Source: Penelope pileata | Taxonomy: Eukaryota; Chordata; Aves; Galliformes; Cracidae | Assembly: GCA_013396635.1 (NCBI GenBank) | Contig: WBMW01005037.1 | Coordinates: 1,516,665 to 1,580,664 of the forward strand | Reading direction: 5' to 3' | DNA: 64,000 nt | Shown here: in pieces, positions 36,609 to 47,435 of the stretch | Layout: every line of letters begins with the position of its first letter | Position numbering within the stretch: position 1 is the first letter of the stretch | Notes under the pieces: generated by a model | The model's input: the letters and a program-made list of their open reading frames with translations, nothing else | What the model was told of the DNA's origin: nothing | Databases searched by the model: none | Made by a program: the position numbers and the translations under genes

Positions 36609-36685
36609 TTAATGATTCTATGTCGATGGTTGGACTTGATGATCTTAGAGGTCTTTTCCACCCTCAGTGGTTCTATGACTCTATG
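36609..36685 (+). mobile_element. CR1 LINE 3' end fragment
   Basis: TCGATGGTTGGACTTGATGA then TCTTAGAGGTCTTTTCCACC and repeats of TTCTATGACT at the end match the CR1 3' terminus and its short tail repeat, + orientation. Confidence 0.9.
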
Positions 36686-36689
36686 CTAA

Positions 36690-39600
36690 ACTCGTGGTCT
36701 CCCCAGCCTGCCCAGCCCTCCTCTGAGCACTGGCACACACTGGCTGATTTCACACCCAAAGTGATTGTGCCAAGCACTCGGTGTGTTGAAAAGCAGCTCC
36801 TGGATCCTCTGCACTGAGCAAGAAACGAAAGTGATTGGGGAAGCACGTGGGGGGCCACTGGGAGCAGGCAGACCTCCCGCAGTTTTTGCAAGACACAGGC
36901 CCTGGTGAGAGCAAGCAGGAATCACTCCCTCCTTTTCCTTTAACTCAATGATAGTGATTAAGATGTATTTTTTTTCTTAGTGATCCTAATTGCAGCAGCT
37001 CACACCGGATGAAGTCAGACCCCTGCGCTGGCGATGGACGCAGTGCAGCCGAGGCTCAGCCAGGCTGGGGCTGGGGATGTGCTTGCTGCAGCCCCTCCCT
37101 GGCTGCTCCCTGTGCTCACAGCTCCGTCACGGTGCTGGGCTCATGGCAAGTGCTTGGTGGTGGGAAAAGCAGAGGGGGAGGATAAGGAGAGAGGATTGCG
37201 TCGGTAATCGCTCGGCTGCAATTAGCTACCATTGTGCATGCTGTTAGCTCTTCCTGTTTCTCATTAGCGTCGAGCGGAGAAGATATTTAATTGCAACGCT
37301 GTGCTGTACAGGGCACTATCTGCAAGCGGAGCAGATGGGATCAGGCTGCCCGGTGGGGGCCTCTGCAGGGCAGCAGGGCACAGCTGGCCGATGTCGAGAG
37401 GCAGAGAACACAGCACCGGCGCTGCCCACCAGTTACAGCCTCGAGCAGGCTCTTTTCTTTCTGCTGATCACTCGATGGAGGCAGAGTCCCACATCCCAGC
37501 CAAGATCCCAAAGCACTTTGCAATGAGACTGATTTTGCAAAGCACCCAGTTCAGGTTTTAGGCTGTCTGCAGGATGTGGCTGATCGCGGTACAGACCTGT
37601 GTGTGAAAGGAGCGCACACTGCCGTGCCCCAGCACCGTGCCCTGTGCACGTTGCACATCGGTGTGAAAACAGCCCTGGGGTTGCACAACTGCAGCACTTT
37701 GTGTGCGTGGGAGGGGTGCAGCCTCCCAGAGGCTGTGCGAGGTGAAGTGAGGTTGAAGAAAGCACCAAAAAGCAGCAGCTTGCAAAGGAAAAACTCTGTA
37801 ATAGTGAAATGCCATTGGTCACTGACTTCAATGTTATCAATACACATTGGAAATAGTGACAATCTGAGCTGCTGCACACTGAGCTACCAGAAGTGGAAGC
37901 AAAGCCATCCTCTTCCCTGCAGCCAAAGGGGTTTGTCCATGTGCAGGTTGGGGCTGTGCTCACCACTGATGGGACCAGTGAGTGTGGCGTATTGACCCCG
38001 TCACTGTGGCACATGAACTCGAGTGCCTCAGCCATCCCGCAGCTCCGCAGCACCTGAGCTCCTGGGCTGATTCCCGCAGCCTCCGCAGATCTGAAGCGCT
38101 GCCACCAGCGCTAGGCACAGCAGCAGCACAGCAGCAAACTTCATTAAAGGGTGGCAGCCCGCCAGCACCCAGGAGGCAGCGCTGAGCCGGCTGCGCTGCT
38201 CTCAAAGGGGCATTTTTTAAAAAACGCAGGAAAATAGCAGGGCAAGCCCTGCTGTGCTGAACCAGCGTGGGTCAAGCATCTGTTTTGCCTGGGAAGAAGT
38301 GCTGGGCCCAGTGACTGATGCTGCTGTGGGCACGCTCACAGGGACCCTTCCCCAGTGCTGCTTCTCCATCCCATCCCAGTGGGGTTCCCCATTTCTGGGG
38401 CTGGGGCAGAGATTGCCAGAGCTGTGCTCCAGATGTGCTTTGCTGAGCTGCTGTGCTGTGCCCCAGATGTGCTCTGGCAGAGCACTGAGCACACAGCCCC
38501 CCTGCCCATCTCATCTGCACCAGCCCCAAAGCAGCCTTGCTAATCCCTCACTTTTTGGAGCGTCAAGTTTATCCCCTTCTGTGACAAAACAGGGTGAAGC
38601 TTCCTGTTTTGGTGGCTCTCAGGGATCTAAACATCTCCTCCCCAGAGCCCCAGCAGCAGCAATGGGTAGCGACCACCTGGTGTGTCCCAGCCCTGCTACC
38701 GAGCTGTCATGGCATCTCCACCCCAAGACCTGATAGCAGTTGGCACCAGTGCGATCTCCATGCTGGAGGATCCCCATGGATGGAAGCTCGCTGTCCCTCC
38801 TCAGAGCATACAATGCACTTTTGCATCTGTAACTGATGCAGCACAAAAGCGGGACGGGGACAAACCGGCTGCAGGAGGAGGAAGGTCAAACCCTCGGGCA
38901 CCATTTTGGAGCAGGCAGGTCCCTGCAGCACACGTGGCGATGGCTCTGGTCAGATAACTGACAATGCATCATTATGGGAACGTGTTCAGCATTGTGCACC
39001 AAATTGCGTGAACAACTGCTGGAAGAAAAGATGTTCCAGAAGTGGAGAAAAAGAGATCAGCCTTTGGCTTCTGAGTCACAGCTTTGCTTTGCGCTCAGGA
39101 TTTGGTCCACTGTGTGTCCAGAATAATTATTAAGCAAGTTCTGATGGGAGAATTTTATTTATCCAGCCTCAAAAAGGAAGAAGAGGATCCTTAATAGTTG
39201 ATTAGATCAAAAAAGCATGATTTATTTTTCAATAAGTGCTTTAGATGTAAGATCAATGGCTTGGGGTTGATTGATGGGAGCTGTTTGCAAAGACCTCAGA
39301 TCTGATTGTACTCAGGCAATCACACGGACTTTTCTTTGACTCAGACCAGGCACCGTCCCCCTGTTCAGATGGGGGAGGCACCAGCAAACAGCAGCTCTTG
39401 GCATCGGAGAGTTGCTCAGCAACTGCCCCACATTAGTTTTGAGTTGTCCCTGAGCACAGCCTCCCTTCTCTTTGATCTCCGTGTAATTGTTGTTGCTGCT
39501 ACATCTCAGAAAAGCCAACGTTTTAAAAGAATTGCACCTCCCTTTGGCACAGTATTTTTTTTTTCCCCAAGCACAGGCAAAGCCGGACAGCAGGAAATTG

Positions 39601-42600
39601 GGGTCTGGAGCCTTTTGGGGTGTTCTGGGGAGCCTGCAGAGACCTCGCTTCTGCTTCTGTGTGCTCCATACACAATATTCAGTCCTGATTTGGGAAGAGC
39701 ATCACATCTCAGCCCATCACCATCAGCCTGAAAGGTCTCCTGCCTTTTGTAGTGTATCTGACCCTTTTCTCCCTCTCATTTATTTTCTGCAGCTGCCATG
39801 CACGAGCAGATAACAGGAGGTTTGCATCGTGCTTGGGTCTCTCGAGCGATCCCACACAGAAACAGAGCAGCAAGGAACGCATCGAGTCCCAGCCCTGTGA
39901 AAAGCCCTCAGAAAACAGAGAGGAAAATAACCCATGAATTCGAACAGCGTTTGCAAATGAGAGTCACGAGCACCTCTAATGCAGAGCTGTACAACTGGAA
40001 CAACTCAGCAAGGGCTTGCACAGCCTCTATGGAGCCGGATGCACAACTGGAGCTGGGTTCCATCCCAGCTGGAGGGTATCAGCAAGGGAAACAAGCAATT
40101 TCTTCATTTCCTCATGCTCTCAGAACAACCACATTGGGCAATCACGAGCCGGGCAGCAGCCGCAGAGCCACGGGCTGGGGGTTCCTCCCTGCACGCCCTC
40201 CCCAGCGCTGGGTGCCCATGAGCAGTTCTGTTTGCTGGTGTTCGACCAGGCAGCACCCAACGGCCTGAAACACACGGCCCGAAACTTCCGATGCGAATGA
40301 ACGTCTGAAGCGGCAGAAGGAAGCAAATTTCTACATCTAGTAAAAATTTGAGCTTGAAAGGTCTAAAAATAGACTACTTGCCTTGGGATTTCTAGCCCTG
40401 TCTTGTAGCTCGTGGTGCTGCAGATTATTGCATTCATAATTTAAACGTTGGAGGGGTGTAAAATTACTCGTGTGGGAGTTATTCAATTTCTGGTAAGTAC
40501 ATTTACATTAAATAGCGGCTGCAGATACAAAAGATGGGAAAAAGCCCTTCAGCTTCTATTCACCTGAAGCCATGAGAACATGTGCAGCTCTCCAAGGCTG
40601 TCGTTGTGAGCACATTGTGTTTTTCTTACTGAAAAGCTGGTGGAGGTTGGCATGGCTGAAAGGGCGCTTCTCCCCTCTGCCACCTGGCGTGGGGCTGCTC
40701 TGGGTTCACCCTCTTTGGGCTATAAAACCTCCAGGGCCAACCCGAGTGCTGCCACGGGTGCTGCTGTTTGTCTTGCTTCCAGCAATTGCATTTTGTCACC
40801 TGCAAATCTGGAAAACGCAACATCACAACGTCCCTCTCCCTGGGAGTGCATCTGTTCCCCGATCCTCTACAACTGGACAGAGGGCTGAGCATCATCCCAT
40901 GGCCCACACATGGCACAGCCAAGTGTTCGCTCTTGTTCTTCGGAATGTTTTTCACTCTTATGGAGCTGTCCAAAGTGAAGCAGCAAAGGTTTCTCCACGA
41001 GCACTTTCTCCACCAAGGCTCTGTGCTGTGATGGTGGCACAGTGCTGGTGCAGCCCCAGGGGAGACCCAGACCCAATGTGGGAAGGGCCGAGTCCCTGCT
41101 CCCGTGCATGGGACAAGGATGGGGCTGTGCAGAGAGGATGCACAGAGCTCCTTCTGCACGGGAGGACAGGATGGGGTGGGAGCAAAGAGCTTTGCTCTCC
41201 AATGCTTCTGCTCCTCAGGATGCTGCCCCCTGCTCTGGGAAGCAGCGCGTGCTCAGCTGGCTGTGGGCGAGAGCAGAAGGCAGCGGTGATGGCAGGGGAG
41301 GGCCTTGCTCCAGCCTTCAGCTTGTAGGCAGGGCTTGGGGTTTCCTTTGAGGCTCATCCTTTTGCTGCCTCAGCTCCTCCCTGATCTCTGCCTTGAGCTT
41401 CTGGAATGGATGGGCTGTGTTCATGACAACTGAAACGTTAATTTGAGGAAATGAGAGCCTAATTGATCCCTGTTCCTCCCTTCCCTCTCCCTGTGTCCCC
41501 GCTGCAGTACTTCTGCTCCCACTCTCCCAGGGCAGGGCTGTTCCTGGTCCACGCCAGGACCCTGCCCAAAGCTGTGTGGCTGCACAGGGAGAGGTGGGCA
41601 GAGCTCTGTGCCCAGGGCTGCAGCAAACACCAGCCCTGCAGCTGCCTGCCAGGAGCCCCCAGCACAGTGAGGGCACTGGGACGCTTTGCCAGGCAGCCTG
41701 GGGGTTTGGTGGTGTGGTGTTTTGTAATGCTGTTTTAATTCAGACTGTGCAGACCCGGTAATGAATCTCATCTCGGTCAATTAGAAGTTTCCTGCGAATT
41801 GTGTCTTTCTGGCCGTTGTTCATGCCAGTGTAAATGCCATGCTGTGAGCCAAAACCTTCCTGACGTGCAGATGGGGAGAGAGTACCTGCAAAATCTGCCT
41901 CCAAATGGCACCGAATGAAAAACACCAGCGCGCTTTGCATACAGAGTGACCGGGCTGGGGCAGCCTGGCAGAGGTGAGCCAGCTCCCCCTGCTCCTGTCC
42001 CGTTGGAGCTGGTGACTGGGAGCAATTCCAAGCATGAAGCAGTCCCTGGGCAGCGTGCGGTGCTCCCTGCCCGTGCTCGGCAGTGCTGGAGCCAGCAGGC
42101 AGCTGGCAGCGCTCCTTCCTGCCCGCCCTCCAGGCTGGGAAATGGCTTCGTGCTCTGTGCTTGGGAAGTGGTGGCCTTGCAGAGCTCAGTGGGAGCATCT
42201 TCCCCAGCAGTGGTACCCGTGGGCAGCACAGCCCCTGGGCTGGGCCCGGTGGGGCTTTGGCTTCAGGGCATCATTTCTTCAGCATGGGAATGGGGACAAC
42301 TGGGATGTGATCATTCTTACGCTCACAGCGTAAGGGAACGGTTACTTGTCAGCTGCAAATCCGACCCATCCACCTTCATCGTTAGAGGCTTCTAATTTGG
42401 TGTTTAGCTTAGTTAAGGTAATGAATTTGTTTTTTCTACAGTCCCCAATCTGAATCTGTCTTACCAAATACCACGTCTTACCATGTGTTGACACATGCAG
42501 TAATCAAAATGATTCACGGTGCTTCAAGGCACGGAGCAATGCGGCCCCTTCCTTCCCAGCAGAGTCCTTTCTTCCCTTCTGACAGCCGCTCTCCTGCCTA

Positions 42601-45600
42601 ATAACTTGCTTTCTCACATTTTCTGAAAGAGCTCCCTTGGACAGAAATAATGCCGAATGTGTAAGACATCACTGTGAATATCAATGAAGGTTTTTCTTTG
42701 CCTTCTGCTCCCAGTTCCTCCCCCGGGCTGGAAGCAAACACAGCCATGGGGGCTGCTGCAGAGCTCAGATCTGCGGCCAAACCTCCCCACTCCATCTGGG
42801 ACAGGAGCTGAGTTTTTGTGTTCATGCTCAAATATTCCATCGATTTCACAACTTTTGTGGAATTTCACAATGAAACCCTTGTAATACTTTTTTTTTCTTT
42901 AAACAAATCTACAAATGAGTATCATTTGTTTCCAGAAAGTTTAGGTGCTCACTTCCAAGCACAAAAGATACTGAAGCATAAAATGAATGTGGATCTCATG
43001 TGCGAGTCAGCAGTTACTAATTAGTTTGTTCTAGTAGTTGCCTAGGGACCAGTGAAGGGTACTTTGCTACCTTCAGTACAGAAACTGTCTCAGCAAGTAA
43101 TACATGTGTATAAATATTTGCTGGATCAGTGCTGGTAATTTTACAAAACTAAAGAAAACTACGTGCTTGAATTGATTTGGAACAGCCTGTAGTTTATCCG
43201 TAACAAAGCTTAACATCTGCATTGCCCACTGTTCCTTTTTATTCTGCAGGCATTGCTGGGAGCCACGAGGGGTAGAGTTAGATCCAGGGATTCTTCATGG
43301 AGTGGCAGAGCCTGCTCCCAGGGCAGAGCTCTGCGCTGTGCGGTGAGGAGGTGGCACCCGGGGCAGGAGGGCAGTTGTCCCCATGGGTGGCTCTGCCCGC
43401 TGTGGGGCACAGTGCAGATGTGTCACCATTCAGTGTACGAGAATGGTACGTGCATGCACAGGACATCTGTCTGGCTTTCTCTGAGCACGGGCGGTATCCA
43501 CAGGAAAGCATCCATTTGCTGCGGGCTGCGGGGAGCATCCCTCCATCCCAGCATGCAGACATCCATCGGTGTCGGCCACGTGTGACGGGTGGGATCCTGG
43601 AGACAGAGAGAAGTTACCAAGGGAGCACTCAGCCCGGTTACATCTCACTCACACATCAATTCTGATATTGCATCAATAGGTATAATTAGCTCCTATTGAC
43701 TTAAATTTCCAGAAGGAAAGCATCATGTTGCTGAACTAATCTCTGATGTAAGCGCGGCCATCCATAGATAGAACTGTGGTCCAGAGAGTACACAGATGAC
43801 TTGCCCTGCTGCTGTACACGGAGCTAAACCCAGACATTGGAATTGATTCTAAATAAGATGCTCCCGTGGCTGAATTTGACAAATAAACCTCTATTAGGAT
43901 AGAAAGCATCATCGATTGCTGGCGGATAACCGACAGCAGCGTGGTGGTGATGGAACAGACAGAGCCGGAGCACACAGCAGGAGTGGGCTTCCAAAAGCTG
44001 GGCTCCATGGGGGTCTGCTGGTCCTCCCCAGCCCCTGGGCAACCAGGGGGTGATCAACGCTGGGAGCCAAAGCTGAGCTGTCCCCGTGCTCCCTTCTGTG
44101 GAGGTGCAGGAGAAGCACAGACTTTTGTCCCAATGGGGGGGAGCCGGGACTTGGAACTGACCTACTTGTGCACAACTATTTTAACCCCGAGCACAACCTC
44201 CTGCTCGTCACTGCTTGGCTCTGGGAGGGGAAGCTTCCAGTGCCAAAAGTCCTATCTGGAATTCAAAGAGTTCAGGATTCGGCAGGGTAACCTCTGGATT
44301 GCGTGAGAACGCGTGGGTCTTCGGAAACTTCCTCAGTGGCTGTGGAATGCCCTGGTACCTTCAGCATTCGGCCTTTAAGCTTTCAGAGCTGTGCAGATTT
44401 TCATGGCTCCGGTTCCTAGTGAAGTGGCTCCGACCCTGTGCAGCCCCGGCTGGGGTTCCTGAAGCGGAGGACACGGGCGGCTGTGCCTCTCCCCTCCCGT
44501 GCCATACACAGAACATCCTTACTCAGCCTTCCACCAGCCTGCCCGTTTCTCCTGGTTCAGCTTTTGCCACGTTCTTCATTATTTACGGATTCCTTTTTCT
44601 CTCAAAGTGCTTTTCTTCACCATTCTGGTTACAATTCACGTGGTTTCAGCATCACCGTGTCCTGAAGCCTTATCAGTACTACCAATATCTGCTTCTTTAC
44701 TGCCTTTTTTATACTAAATACACTGACGTGACACTAGGCCTTGCACAGCACCTTCCCTCCCTCGGTGCCACGCACAGCACAGCTGCCCAGCTGCCTTTAC
44801 AGAGCAGCTCCCGTGCCAGAGGAGAGGCATTTCTGGACATGCAGCAGCAGCAGGACAGGGAGTGTGTTTGCTGTAGCACCCACACAGGGACGGGATTATC
44901 TCTAGATCACACCATCAATGCCTTTTGTTTTCCCATTCTGCCCTCCCTTCTGTTGCAATTCGTGTTGGAGCAGCGCGGATTGCCGGGCTCCTCGTCAGGC
45001 CATCGTCGATTTACGACAGGCGGAGCTGACACCTACACCATGCACGAGGCAGTTGCTCAATATTTTCCCCTGAAAAAGCCCCATTTTAATTACTTTTAAC
45101 ATTGCAAAACTTTTGGCAGCAAGGCAAAGTTTTCTGTCCTATCTTCTTTATAAGGCAACCACTCTCTGCCCACAGGAGGGAAACAAATCACGACTTAGCT
45201 CCCTGCCCCTGCCCAATTATTGTTATTATAAGTGATTCTAGAGTGCTAGAGACTAACCCTGCACATTTAACAGCGGAAGACATTTCCAGTTAGTTTCATT
45301 TTGGCATGGAGCGTTTAGCTCAAAAGCCCATGGAATGCCTGGGAGAAGGATTTCCTGCGGGGAACTTGGGACATGCGTGCCTTTAATTGAGATCTGAAGA
45401 GGAATCCATGTTCTTTAATCATCGAACCCGTGCGTTTCTCCTTCCATGGTGGTTTTGGAGGACTCTTCCAGGCCAGCTGCTCGCCCATGACGATGGAAAC
45501 AATTTCAGCCCATGCTTACTGCTGGGTGCCCCTGCACACAGAGCACTCGGAACTGAAAACATAAATGTTTGACTGCTACTTATACATGGTAAACTGATTT

Positions 45601-45800
45601 CTGCCTTATAGAAGCGGGCTGCAGCAAGATACGGGGAGCCTTGACTGGAGCCATCCATACCCCAGCCTTACAGAACAAAGCCTAGGGCCCAAGAGGCGCC
45701 CTCTTTCCTCCTTGCTCCATCACAATGGGGTTTTTACTACTGAGGTTATGGTGACTGGGTCTCACTCTCCAGAAAACGCCGACGATGAAAGCCCTGCACA
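36690..45800. other. GC-richer intergenic sequence between HRH3 and OSBPL2 (second part)
   Basis: About 9.1 kb without a gene I recognise. Two longer open frames with ATG starts, 40572-41327 (251 codons) and 44347-45099 (250 codons), are reported under findings as probable chance frames. No tRNA-like sequence was noticed. Confidence 0.5.
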
Positions 45801-46720
45801 GACCACATGATCTCAACACCACCGTGTCCGTTCGTGCCCCGGAGACCGCCCGGCCCCGCCCGGAACGCGCCAGGTGAGGCTGCCCGGCGCCGCGGGGACT
45901 CATGGGATACATCTCATCTGCATATCCCCGCCCCCCCGCGCGCCGTTGGCCAGCAGCCGCCCCAACGCTGTGGTACGGCCCGGGACGACGGGGCTCGGCG
46001 CCTCATTAGCATTCTCCCCGCCCCCGGGCGATCGGGTGAGGAAGCTGATTGGACTCTCAGGCAAAGGCGGGGCCAGGCCTCGCACCGTGATTGGCGGAGC
46101 GCTGCGTCGCTCAGCCGTTGCGAGGGCCGCACTTCCGCCTGGGTGTCAGCGGCGCGGGGTGGGGGGCGTTGCGGCGGGGCCGTCGTGGGAGCGCGGTGCC
46201 AGGTAATGCCGGCGGCCCCGGTCCCTCAGCGGCCCGGCTCCTCCCTGCGGCCCTCGGGCCCGGCGCGGGGCCCGCTCCCGGCGATGCGGGGCTGCGCGGC
46301 TCCCCTCAGCCTGGGCCGGGCCGTCCTGTCAGGGCGGGCGGTTGAGGGAGCGCGGCGGGCCTGGCCTTGCCCTCCCCGTGCAGGCGGATAAACGGGCAGA
46401 GCGACGGCACCGCCTTCACTTTATTTTCTCAAGCAGAGCTCGGCCCTCCGGCAGCGCTCAGCCGGGGTCCGGCAGCCCCAGCGCGGGGAATCGCCGCTTG
46501 TTGCCCTCTCCCGGTGCCGTGGGGTCCGCGCGGCTCTCGGGACGAGCCCCATGCCCGGGCCGATGCCCTCAGCGCGGCCCCAGGGCCCCGGGGGGGCCCC
46601 GCTGGGAGAGGCCCGGGGCGGTGCGCGGGGGTTCGGGGTTGTGCCGCAGTCACGGAACGCGCCTTTCTCTTGCAGAGCTCCCGGAGGGCCGCGAGCAGCA
46701 TGGGGAAGGCAGCAGCGGGA
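45800..46720 (+). promoter_or_regulatory. OSBPL2: CpG-island promoter of OSBPL2
   Basis: A strong rise in CpG density, GC boxes and no TATA box. Two inverted CCAAT boxes (GATTGG at 46047-46052 and 46089-46094, 42 bp apart) and an ETS/GABP-type site (CACTTCCG at 46130-46137) lie just upstream of a likely first exon. This layout is typical of NF-Y and ETS driven housekeeping promoters, which are often bidirectional. Confidence 0.8.
46138..46202 (+). other. OSBPL2: Possible OSBPL2 noncoding first exon
   Basis: Sequence downstream of the ETS site ends at a good donor, GTGCCAG followed by GTAATG at 46203. The 5' limit is a guess from promoter motif spacing; no transcript data are available. Confidence 0.4.
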
Positions 46721-46768
46721 GGGGCCGCGTTCTGAGTGCCATGCCCCCGGCACTGCCTGGTGACACAG
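46676..46768 (+). other. OSBPL2: Possible OSBPL2 noncoding second exon with upstream ATGs
   Basis: 93 bp between a strong acceptor (CCTTTCTCTTGCAG) and a donor (ACACAG, GTAGAG). It contains an ATG at 46700 closing at TGA 46733-46735 and a second ATG at 46741-46743 that stays open to the donor. It could be an alternative 5' UTR exon. Splicing is predicted only. Confidence 0.4.
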
Positions 46769-47019
46769 GTAGAGCTTGCGTTGCCGTTTGGGTAATTCGG
46801 GGTCTGGGTTACGTGGTGTCTGTTCAGAGGCAGGGCTCCTCTGGGACTCTGCCGTGCAGGCCCCAGTGCGGCTCGATGGCACCTCCTGGGTTTTGTCAGC
46901 TGTAGGCGTGCATTTCCCCGCAGAGGGGTTTGGCCAAAGCGTGTGCAGTGCTCGCAGGTGTTTTCATTTACTGTGATTTTTCTCAAAATACACGGCCTGC
47001 ACGTCAGCTTTCAGATAGA

Positions 47020-47435
47020 AAAAGGGCCTGGAGCATCTCCTGCACGAGGAAAGGCTGAGAGCCCTGGGGCTGTTCACCCTGGAGAAGAGAGGACCAAGAG
47101 GGGCTTTTATCAATGTTTATAAATATCCTAAGTGTGGGAGGCAGTTGGAGGAGGCCAGACTCTGCAGTGGTGTGGGGGGACAGGACAAGGGGAGTGGCCA
47201 CAAACTGGAGCACAGGAAGTTCTGCACCAGTGTGCATAAGAACTTCTTATGGTGTGGGTGACGGAGCTCTGGAACAGCTGCCCAGGGAGCTGTGGAGTCT
47301 CCTTCTCTGGAGATACTCCAGACCCCTCTGGATGCCCACCTGTGTCACCTGCTGTAAGGAACTGCTTTGGCAGGGGGTTGAGGTCGATGATCTCCAGAGG
47401 TCCTGTCCAACCCCTGTAATTCTGTGATTCTGTGA
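47020..47435 (+). mobile_element. CR1 LINE, 5'-truncated, about 0.4 kb
   Basis: Starts near GAGCATCTCCTGCACGAGGA and runs through sequence decaying from the C-terminus of CR1 ORF2, including GGGCTGTTCACCCTGGAGAA. It ends with GATGATCTCCAGAGGTCCTG, TCCAACCCCTGTAA and two copies of TTCTGTGA. It is the longest CR1 copy in the window, in + orientation inside the OSBPL2 intron. Frameshifts make it non-coding. Confidence 0.93.

Noticed and set aside
37433..38053. A 206-codon - strand open frame
   Set aside because: The start is GTG, there is no known domain, and the opposite strand is equally open.
45415..45435. TCATCGAACCCGTGCG as a tRNA T-arm
   Set aside because: No matching acceptor, D or anticodon stems nearby.
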